Part shown: one piece after another, positions 46,691-53,495 of the stretch
Layout of the letters: every line of letters starts with the position of its first letter
Position numbering within the stretch: the stretch's first letter is position 1
Assembly (NCBI GenBank): GCA_947626685.1
Contig: CANQTD010000005.1
Span: forward strand, 1-64,000
Direction: 5' to 3'
Origin: an uncultured Clostridia bacterium
Lineage (GTDB): Bacteria > Bacillota > Clostridia > Christensenellales > Borkfalkiaceae
DNA length: 64,000 nucleotides
The notes under the pieces: model-generated
The model's database searches: none
What the model was told of the DNA's origin: nothing
Seen by the model: the letters and a program-made list of their open reading frames with translations, nothing else
Position numbers and translations under genes: made by a program

Positions 46691-48339
46691 TATTCGAGGG
46701 AAACCAGATAGTAGTACACGGGCTGGCCGCCGCTATGGTAGTCGACGTCGCAATCGGGGAACGCTTCCTTGACTTTTTCGGCAAGCGCGGCGGCGTCCGC
46801 CTCGGAGACCTCCTCCCCGTAGTAGAGCGTGATCACCTCGTGCGAATCCTCTTTGAGCTTGTCGAGAAGGGTGAGGACGGTATCGTCGATATTGTCGCTC
46901 TTGGAGAGGATCTTCTTGTCGTCGAGACCGATGATGTCCCCCTCTTTGATCTTGAACCCGTTCACGTTGGTGGTGCGCACAGCGTGGGTGACCATGCCCG
47001 CACTCACGTTGTCGAGCGCGTGGGTCATGTTGACCTTGTTCTCCGCTGCCGTGGCCTCGGGGTCGAATGCGAGCGCGGCGGCGAACCCCTGCGGAATGTT
47101 CTTGGTGGGAATGACGTGGATGGTGCGGTTCTCGACGAGCGCCTTCGCCTGTTCCGCCGCGAGAATGATATTCTTGTTGTTGGGAAAGACGAACACGTTG
47201 TCCGCGTTGATCTTCTGCACCGCCGTCGCAATGTCGGAGGCGGAGGGATTCATCGTCTGCCCGCCCTCGATCACGCGGTCGACGAAGAGATCTTTGAAGA
47301 TATCGGCGATGCCCGCGCCCGCACAGATGGCGAGCATGCCCTGCTCCTTCTTTTCGGCGGCGATCTTCGCTTTGAGCGCCCTGTTCTGTTCGAGCATGTT
47401 CTCGATCTTGGGGCGGTCGAGCTCGCCGAGCTCTAAGGCGTAGGTGAGGGCGACGCCCGGGCTGTTCGTATGGACGTGCACCTTGATCATTTCGAGGTCG
47501 CCGATGCAGATGACGGAGTCGCCGATGTTCATGAGGGACATGCGCAGCTTGTCGATGTCGGCAAGGGTGGTGCTCTTCTTTAAGTTGATGACGAAGAACT
47601 CGGTGCAGTAGGCGAACTGGATGTCGCCGAGGTCCATGTTGATGATATCCGAATTGTCGCCAAAGACGTCGTCGGGGTTGACGGGAGCCTCGGGATCGGT
47701 GGGCACGTCGAGGGCGACTTCCTCCCCCATGAGGGCGGAGAGGAATCCGCGCATGATGGTCATGAGACCGACACCGCCCGAGTCGACGACGCCCGCCTTT
47801 TTGAGGACGGGGAGAAGTTCCGGCGTCTTTGCGAGGGCCTTGTCGCCTGCGTCGATGATCGCGGGGAGGAAGGTCTCGAAATCGCGCATCTTCCTCGCGT
47901 TCTTCGCGGCGAACTCACTCATCATGCGCATGACGGTGAGAATGGTGCCCTCCTTCGGAATGGCAACGGCGTTATAGGCGACTTTCGTGCCCGCTTCGAG
48001 CGCCTTTGCGAACGTCTGGGCGTCCACCTCGGGTTTGGCGGGGCCGAGCACCGAGCAGATTCCGCGGAAGATCTGGGAAAGTATGACGCCCGAATTCCCG
48101 CGCGCGCCTTTCAATGCGCCCTTCGAGACGAGATTGCACACTTCGGCAAAACTGTTCGACGCCGAGGAGGAGAGCTCCTTCACGGCGGACTGCATCGTGA
48201 GCGACATGTTCGTCCCCGTGTCTCCGTCCGGTACGGGGAATACGTTGAGAGCGTCTACCTTCGCACGGTTGCTTTCGAGCGCTTTCGCACCCGCGAGCAC
48301 CATCTTGCGGAAGAGCGCGCAGTTGATTGTTTTTTGCAT
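46690..48339 (-). CDS. fakA: Fatty acid kinase subunit A (DAK2/DegV-like)
   Basis: 549 residues, the normal length for FakA/YloV. The N-terminal DhaL-type kinase domain has the ADP/magnesium motif VPDGDTGTNMSLT (about 38-50) and GARGNSGVILSQI; the C-terminal half is DegV-like (NVFVFPNNKNIILAA). FakA phosphorylates fatty acids held by a FakB protein, feeding phospholipid synthesis. It follows the Asp23 gene, as in Bacillus (yloU-yloV). Confidence 0.9.
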   Translation of the reverse strand: MQKTINCALFRKMVLAGAKALESNRAKVDALNVFPVPDGDTGTNMSLTMQSAVKELSSSASNSFAEVCNLVSKGALKGARGNSGVILSQIFRGICSVLGPAKPEVDAQTFAKALEAGTKVAYNAVAIPKEGTILTVMRMMSEFAAKNARKMRDFETFLPAIIDAGDKALAKTPELLPVLKKAGVVDSGGVGLMTIMRGFLSALMGEEVALDVPTDPEAPVNPDDVFGDNSDIINMDLGDIQFAYCTEFFVINLKKSTTLADIDKLRMSLMNIGDSVICIGDLEMIKVHVHTNSPGVALTYALELGELDRPKIENMLEQNRALKAKIAAEKKEQGMLAICAGAGIADIFKDLFVDRVIEGGQTMNPSASDIATAVQKINADNVFVFPNNKNIILAAEQAKALVENRTIHVIPTKNIPQGFAAALAFDPEATAAENKVNMTHALDNVSAGMVTHAVRTTNVNGFKIKEGDIIGLDDKKILSKSDNIDDTVLTLLDKLKEDSHEVITLYYGEEVSEADAAALAEKVKEAFPDCDVDYHSGGQPVYYYLVSLE

Positions 48340-48382
48340 GAATGTTTTTCTCCAAATTTTGCGGGGAAACCCGTCCTTGCCT

Positions 48383-48733
48383 TTACAACTTGAGGCCCAC
48401 AACGTTGACGTTCACGGTGTCTACGATCATACCCGTGAAATTTTCAACCTTGTACTTGATCGACTCCTTCAAGGACTCGGCGACTGCCTCGATGGACACG
48501 CCGTATTTGATGATGACATAGACGTCGATAAAGATCCTGTTCCCCTGGGTGGCAATCTTTACGCCCTTGCCGCCCGCGTCCTTTTTGAGAAGTTCGGCGA
48601 TCGTGTCGGAAAAACGGCGCGCGACGGTATCTACGATGCCGTAACTCTCCACCGCAGCTTGAGACGCAACTTTGGCGATCGCCAAATCGGATATTGAGAT
48701 TTTACCATAAGCGTTGCTCGTGCTAACTGACAT
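48383..48733 (-). CDS. yloU: Asp23/Gls24 family envelope-stress protein
   Basis: 116 residues with the family core GKISISDLAIAKVASQAAVESYGIVDTVARR. I start at the ATG at 48733, which has GAGG upstream; a TTG three codons earlier is the alternative. Members associate with the membrane and respond to envelope stress. Paired with fakA as in most Firmicutes. Confidence 0.88.
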   Translation of the reverse strand: MSVSTSNAYGKISISDLAIAKVASQAAVESYGIVDTVARRFSDTIAELLKKDAGGKGVKIATQGNRIFIDVYVIIKYGVSIEAVAESLKESIKYKVENFTGMIVDTVNVNVVGLKL

Positions 48734-48844
48734 ATTGCTCAAACCTCATACCTTATTCTACCCCATCTGTTCCTGTTTGGCAAGCAAAAATCGAAAAAAA
48801 AATAAACTTCCCCCAATTTTTTCTCCGAATGGCATGTTTTTTGA

Positions 48845-48873
48845 TTGATTTTTTTTCAACGAAATGGTATCAT
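48845..48873 (+). promoter_or_regulatory. rpmB promoter
   Basis: TTGATT (48845-48850), 17-bp spacer, TATCAT (48868-48873). A T/A-rich stretch surrounds it. Confidence 0.55.
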
Positions 48874-48955
48874 AATACAGGCTATGAAGTTCGGCACGCA
48901 GCAAAAACCGGCTTTGTTGCTTGAATTTCGGAAGAAGTGAGCGGAGGTATTCGTT

Positions 48956-49144
48956 ATGTCGAGAGTGTGCAGTATCTGCGGAAAAGGTCAAACGGCGGGC
49001 AACAACGTGAGCCACTCCAACCGCAAGACCAAGAGAACTTTCTCTGCGAACGTGCAGAAGGTCTCCTTTAAGAAAGACGGAAAGGTAGAGACGGGCTACG
49101 TCTGCACGAGATGCTTGAAGAGCGACAAGGTCGAAAGAGTTTAA
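48956..49144 (+). CDS. rpmB: 50S ribosomal protein L28
   Basis: 62 residues starting [21 protein letters not shown], with CSIC and CTRC forming the zinc site of the C+ form. The core [14 protein letters not shown] is conserved. GGAGG precedes the start. It is divergent from the Asp23 gene, as in Bacillus. A terminator follows. Confidence 0.97.
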   Translation: MSRVCSICGKGQTAGNNVSHSNRKTKRTFSANVQKVSFKKDGKVETGYVCTRCLKSDKVERV

Positions 49145-49166
49145 GGCCTTACACCCATGAGACGCG

Positions 49167-49197
49167 AAAAGAGCGGTTTTTCACCGCTCTTTTTTTG
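49167..49197 (+). terminator. rpmB terminator
   Basis: AAAAGAGCGGT (49167-49177) pairs with ACCGCTCTTTT (49183-49193), then further T. Confidence 0.85.
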
Positions 49198-49217
49198 TGC
49201 CGTTTTTTGTGGGGGGG

Positions 49218-50408
49218 TCAGAACCACGTCGGCGTAGCCGTGCCTTTGAAAGCGTCCGTGCCGACATTGCCTTGCGCCGCGGAATTGATTCGAATCTCGT
49301 CCAACATTGAACAGTTTTGAAATGCTCCTGCTCCAATTAAGGTTTCCTTCGTGATTGTTACACTTCGTAAAGTGGCTGGCAAATAGAAATTTTCTGCCCA
49401 ATCCGGATAGGCTTGCGTAATCTTGATTCCGTTTTGGTATGATTCCGTACCGAAAATATATCCAAAGCAAGCCGCTCTTCCCGTGTTTCCTTTTCGGCTC
49501 CCGATGAAAGGCAACGTGATTTTCTGAAGAAAAGAACACCCATTAAATGCGCTCTCCTCGATTGTAGTTACATTATCGGGAATGATAAATTCCCCTACTG
49601 TATCGGAATTGATAGAAGAAAGAGCCGCACACCCCTTGAAGGCATTTGAACCAATTGTGTCCACAGAATCATTGATCGTAAATTTACTCAATGAAATACA
49701 CCCATGAAATAAGTTGGCGGGAATAATCGTAATGTTCGGCAAACTGATTTCTTCAATTTTAGAACAACCTGCAAAAGCCTTTGCCCCCACTTGCAAAATT
49801 CCATCGTCTAAATCAAGATTATCCAACATAAAGCAGTTTTGGAATGCCCCCGCCCCGATTACAGTTTCATTCGTAATCGTTATCTTACGTAAAGTAGCCG
49901 GCAAATAGAAGTTTTCTGTCCAATCCGGATATGACTGTGAAATTTCTGTACCGCCTTGATAAGAATTTGTTCCAAAAATATATCCGAAACAAGCGGCTTT
50001 TCCCGTATTCCCTTTCTGACTTCCCACAAAGGGTAGTGTGATACTCCGAAGGAGCGAGCACCCATTGAACGCGCCTTCGCCGATCGAGGTCACGCTGTCG
50101 GGTACCGTGATCGAGGTGATTCCGTTGCAGCCTTTGAATGCCGAGGCGGGGATTGTATCGATCGGAACCCCGTTGTGCGAGGCGGGAATGACGATATCGC
50201 CCGAAATGGAAGTGTTCGCGGCCTTGATTGAAGCTCCCGAATAGATAAAGGTTCCGTCGTTGTCCTCTTTCGGCTTACTGCTCCCGCCGACCGACGGGTC
50301 TGATCCGCCGGCATTCCCATATCCGTCGGTAAACACGCATGCGGAAAGCCCGAGGCAGAGGCAGACAGCAAATGCAAGAGACAAAATTGTTACAAACCAC
50401 TTTTTCAT
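49218..50408 (-). CDS. BspA-type leucine-rich-repeat lipoprotein
   Basis: 396 residues. Signal peptide with lipobox LGLSAC (Cys about 24), a Gly/Ser/Asp linker, then BspA-like leucine-rich repeats of the form ITSITVPDSVTSIGEGAFNGC. A block of about 90 residues (from SIGEGAFNGCS through GAGAFQNC) occurs twice, near residues 115-215 and 280-380, with about 80% identity. Such proteins face outward and often bind host or microbial surfaces. Confidence 0.88.
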   Translation of the reverse strand: MKKWFVTILSLAFAVCLCLGLSACVFTDGYGNAGGSDPSVGGSSKPKEDNDGTFIYSGASIKAANTSISGDIVIPASHNGVPIDTIPASAFKGCNGITSITVPDSVTSIGEGAFNGCSLLRSITLPFVGSQKGNTGKAACFGYIFGTNSYQGGTEISQSYPDWTENFYLPATLRKITITNETVIGAGAFQNCFMLDNLDLDDGILQVGAKAFAGCSKIEEISLPNITIIPANLFHGCISLSKFTINDSVDTIGSNAFKGCAALSSINSDTVGEFIIPDNVTTIEESAFNGCSFLQKITLPFIGSRKGNTGRAACFGYIFGTESYQNGIKITQAYPDWAENFYLPATLRSVTITKETLIGAGAFQNCSMLDEIRINSAAQGNVGTDAFKGTATPTWF

Positions 50409-50795
50409 AAAAATTTCTCCTTGATAAATAAAAATGCGCCAACCGAGGTCAGCGCATGCAAAACGCAAACTCCGGTTGTCGCCAAACAAACTTTATATAC
50501 GGCACGGTTTCATAGCCCATAATAGCCATATATTGGAATTCGCAATTCTGCCGAATACAAATATGACTATTAAAGGGATAGGATATACTCCGCCCTATGC
50601 TTTTGATTTACATGGAAAACCCGTGCCCTCCTTACGATGGATATAAAGTTTGCTTGGCATATTCAGTGTACGCCTTTCCCTAAAAAATGTCAAGAGGGGG
50701 GAGAAAATTTTTTATATTTTATAAAATTTACGGGCAGCGCACAAACACGCTGCCCTAAGCAAGATACACTCGCTGCTCGGCATAAAGACAAAGAC
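50409..50795. other. Intergenic region without a gene
   Basis: Low-complexity, AT-rich stretches and no convincing reading frame; upstream of the leucine-rich lipoprotein I see no clear promoter. Confidence 0.35.
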
Positions 50796-51345
50796 CCCCT
50801 ACCCTACCCTCCCCCCTTTTGCCGTGCAAAAGGGGGGAGGCGACGACGCCCCTTACTTCGTCGCTACGCCCCTCATACCGACCGAGGCGAAAGCCGAAAG
50901 TTTTGGGCGCGCTTGCCCACCCCTTGAGGGGTGGGTGGCACCGAAGGTGACGGAAGGGGTGCTACTTGTTCGGAAAGACACCCCCTCACCGCCTACGGCG
51001 GAGCTCCCCCTTAAGGGGGAGCCGAGATCTCGCTGTCCCCTTTGGGGTCGCAAAACGCCCTCTTCTCGCTGTCCCCTTTGGGGAAAGTACCCGCGGAGCG
51101 GGGAAAAGGGGTTTTGATATGAGCGAACCCCTTCAGTCACTACGTGACAGCTCCCCCAGAGGTGGAGCCAAGAGGGTTGGTGCGCGGACAGCTCCCCCAA
51201 AAATCACCCCACAAAAATCCTTCGGCTTTTTGCGGGGACCCCAAAGGTGGAGCCAAGAGCGCCCCCTACTTCGTCGCTACGCCCCTCATCCGTCATGGCT
51301 GTGCCATGACACCTTCCCCCGGCGGGGGGGAAGGCCTACCTTTAC
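50796..51345. repeat. Palindromic intergenic repeat cluster (copy B)
   Basis: Contains the perfect 15-bp inverted repeat CCTCCCCCCTTTTGC/GCAAAAGGGGGGAGG (50808-50822, 50826-50840), two copies of CTTCGTCGCTACGCCCCTCAT (near 50856 and 51269), a GCTCCCCCTTAAGGGGGAGC palindrome (about 51002-51021), two CTCGCTGTCCCCTTTGGGG boxes (near 51029 and 51067), and CACAAAAATCCTTCGGCTTT (near 51212), relatives of which lie at 43081-43243 and around 290-325. No gene. Confidence 0.7.
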
Positions 51346-51352
51346 CTTACGT

Positions 51353-51646
51353 TCAACGGAGTTCGGTGAACTTTTGCACCCGCATTTTCAGGCGATACTT
51401 TTCGCGCAGGGCGGCGATTTCTTTCATCATCGGGCTCTTATGGTGAAAGTCGAGCGCTTCCGCGTTCGCCCACGCGTCGATGAGGAGCACCGTTTCGGGA
51501 TCGTCAATAGGCAGAAAATACTCGTAGCGCAGATTGCCCTCTTCGGCGCGGATCCTGTCCACAAGTCCGCTCGATCTCATTTCTTCCGCAAACTTTTTTG
51601 CGTTGCCGTCCGTCCCCGTATAATAGATATTGACTGTAAACGCCAT
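51353..51646 (-). CDS. ABM-type monooxygenase (quinol/antibiotic-biosynthesis monooxygenase-like)
   Basis: 97 residues with the dimeric alpha-beta barrel pattern of the ABM family: MAFTVNIYYTGTDGNAKKFAEEM, then GNLRYEYFLPIDDPETVLLIDAWANAEALDFHHKS. Family members oxidise quinols or aromatic substrates without cofactor, or act in detoxification. It is the last gene of a MarR-controlled redox operon. Confidence 0.75.
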   Translation of the reverse strand: MAFTVNIYYTGTDGNAKKFAEEMRSSGLVDRIRAEEGNLRYEYFLPIDDPETVLLIDAWANAEALDFHHKSPMMKEIAALREKYRLKMRVQKFTELR

Positions 51647-51654
51647 GCCGCACT

Positions 51655-52404
51655 TCACAGGAGCTGATTGTATTCTTCGTCCGAAACGGGCTCCAGCCAC
51701 TCGTTGGAGGCGTTTTCGCCCGGGACCTCGACGGCGAGGTGGGAGAACCAGCTATTTCTTGCCGCGCCATGCCAATGCTTGACGCCCGCGGGAATGTTGA
51801 CGACGTCGCCCGCCTTCATCTCCACCGCCTCTTTGCCCCATTCCCGATACCAGCCTCTGCCCGCAACGCAGATGAGGATCTGCCCGCCGCCCTTTTCTGC
51901 ATGGTGGATATGCCAATTGTTGCGGCAACCCGGTTCGAACGTGACGTTGAAGATGCCGACCTGCTCTTTGGAGACGGGGGCGAGGTAGCTTCTCCCGCTG
52001 AAATACTGTTTGAAGCCGTCGTTGGGCGCGCCGATGGGGAAGATCATCGACTGTTCGTGCGCCGCCATCGCGTCCTGCGCGCCCTCTTCCGCCCAGACGT
52101 CCTTCGCCATGTTGAATACCGCCCACGCTTTCGGCCAGCCCGCGTAAAATGCGACATGGGTGACGACGGCGGCGATCTCCTTCTTCGTCACGCCCGCCTT
52201 TTTTGCGTTCTCCAAATGGTATTTGAGGGAACTGTCCGTAACGCCCGACGCCATGAGCGCGACCACCGTGACGATGCAACGCGTCTTGTGGTCGATATCT
52301 TGATTGTTCCAATTCTCGCCGAAGAGAATGTCGTCGTTATAGTGCGCGAAGTCGGGAGCGAACTCTCCCAAAGCCTTTCTCCCTGCGTCCTGCGTGATCT
52401 TCAT
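51655..52404 (-). CDS. Carboxymuconolactone decarboxylase-cupin fusion
   Basis: 249 residues. The N-terminal part (about 20-105) is CMD-like (NWNNQDIDHKTRCIVTVVALM and VTKKEIAAVVTHVAFYAGWPKAW), without the CxxC of AhpD. The C-terminal part (about 135-235) is a cupin with a metal pocket in NNWHIHHAEKGGGQ and IPAGVKHWHGA. Fusions of this kind are typical of anaerobes and are thought to act in oxidative or electrophile stress. The start overlaps the flavodoxin stop (ATGA). Confidence 0.85.
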   Translation of the reverse strand: MKITQDAGRKALGEFAPDFAHYNDDILFGENWNNQDIDHKTRCIVTVVALMASGVTDSSLKYHLENAKKAGVTKKEIAAVVTHVAFYAGWPKAWAVFNMAKDVWAEEGAQDAMAAHEQSMIFPIGAPNDGFKQYFSGRSYLAPVSKEQVGIFNVTFEPGCRNNWHIHHAEKGGGQILICVAGRGWYREWGKEAVEMKAGDVVNIPAGVKHWHGAARNSWFSHLAVEVPGENASNEWLEPVSDEEYNQLL

Positions 52405-52886
52405 TTTCTGCCTCCCGTAAACTGTTCGCTCCAGCTTTTGAGATCTGCGGAGCCGTTCAGAACCTTTCCCGCAACGATCTCCGCGTCCTTCGAGACGCAG
52501 CCGATCAGATCGTCCCTCGTTTTCCCGAGCCCGCTGCCGCCGCTCGTCGCAAAGAGGACGACGCGCTTGCCCGAAAAATCGTAACTTTCGAGGAAGGTCT
52601 TGATGATGGTCGGCGCGGTGTACCACCAGACGGGGAACCCGAGGAACACGACGCCGTAGTCCCCCATGTTTTCGACGCGGCTCTTGATTTCGGGACGGGA
52701 AGAAGGGTCGCTCATCTCCAAAGAGGAACGGCTCTTTTTGTTCGTCCAGTCGAGGTCTGCCGCCGTGTAGGGCGTCTGCGGGCGGATCTCAAAGAGGTCT
52801 GCGTCCGCCGCGTTCGCAAGGGCGGCCGCGACGCGCCCCGTCCTTCCGCTTGCCGAAAAATACGCTACCAAAACGTTCTTTCCCAT
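52401..52886 (-). CDS. Flavodoxin
   Basis: 161 residues starting MGKNVLVAYFSASGRTGRVA, whose SASGRTG loop binds the FMN phosphate. Length and the VVFLGFPVWWYTAP segment fit flavodoxin_4-type proteins. It probably passes electrons to its neighbours in the stress operon. Confidence 0.88.
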   Translation of the reverse strand: MGKNVLVAYFSASGRTGRVAAALANAADADLFEIRPQTPYTAADLDWTNKKSRSSLEMSDPSSRPEIKSRVENMGDYGVVFLGFPVWWYTAPTIIKTFLESYDFSGKRVVLFATSGGSGLGKTRDDLIGCVSKDAEIVAGKVLNGSADLKSWSEQFTGGRK

Positions 52887-52889
52887 TCT

Positions 52890-53324
52890 TTATTCTCCTT
52901 TTGCGGCGATCCTTTGCATCTTCGCCGCCAAATTTTGCAGTGATGAAAGAAGCTCTTCGGGGGCCTCTATCTCCGAGTAAATTTCCTTTTCCCGTTTATA
53001 GAGGTCGGAGAGGATCCCGTCGGCATATTGCTTGCCGCTTTCGGTCAATGAGACGAGCAGTTCCCGCCGCTCCCCTTTGATACGGGAGAGCGCGAGATAG
53101 CCCTTGCTCTCCAAATCTTTGACGATGGTGTTTGCCGTGCTCCGCGGGATATCCCAATCGGCGCAGATCTGCTTTTGGCTGTGCCGCCCGCCGTCGTTCA
53201 GGGCGTAGAGGATCCAAAGCAGGTTGGGCGAGACGAGCTTGCACCCCTTCCCGTATTCCTCATACGCGCCGTCGATCTGATAGATGAGCTTTCCGAGCCC
53301 GTGAAAAAATTTCTTTTCGTCCAT
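52890..53324 (-). CDS. MarR-family transcriptional regulator
   Basis: 144 residues with a winged helix (SQKQICADWDIPRSTANTIVKDLESKGYL...LVSLTESGKQYA). First gene of the redox operon and just downstream of a palindrome that fits its operator, so autoregulation is likely. The signal could be a quinone, electrophile or peroxide. Confidence 0.88.
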   Translation of the reverse strand: MDEKKFFHGLGKLIYQIDGAYEEYGKGCKLVSPNLLWILYALNDGGRHSQKQICADWDIPRSTANTIVKDLESKGYLALSRIKGERRELLVSLTESGKQYADGILSDLYKREKEIYSEIEAPEELLSSLQNLAAKMQRIAAKGE

Positions 53325-53336
53325 GTCCGCCCTTTG

Positions 53337-53385
53337 AAATACGAAATCGTATTTTAATTATATCGCGGTTTTGCCGCCCCGTCAA
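53337..53385 (-). promoter_or_regulatory. MarR operon promoter and operator
   Basis: AAATACGA-AA-TCGTATTT (53337-53354) is a perfect 8-2-8 palindrome directly after TATAAT (53362-53357); TTGACG lies 17 bp upstream (53385-53380). Binding would block transcription start. Confidence 0.82.
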
Positions 53386-53432
53386 GCGTTTTGCGGAAAA
53401 TTTTCGCGGAACGGGCGTTTGCTTTTCCCCGC

Positions 53433-53461
53433 TTGACAAGCAACGCGGGGCGTGATATAAT
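53433..53461 (+). promoter_or_regulatory. Promoter of the ABC exporter
   Basis: TTGACA (53433-53438), 17-bp spacer, TATAAT (53456-53461), 34 bp before the start codon. No MarR palindrome is visible inside it. Confidence 0.8.
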
Positions 53462-53495
53462 ACAACTTGCGGAGCCATCCGCGGCGGGAGAACAT

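Noticed and set aside
50796-51345. CRISPR array
   Set aside because: The repeated modules are palindromic but lie at irregular distances without unique spacers of constant length, and no cas gene is present.
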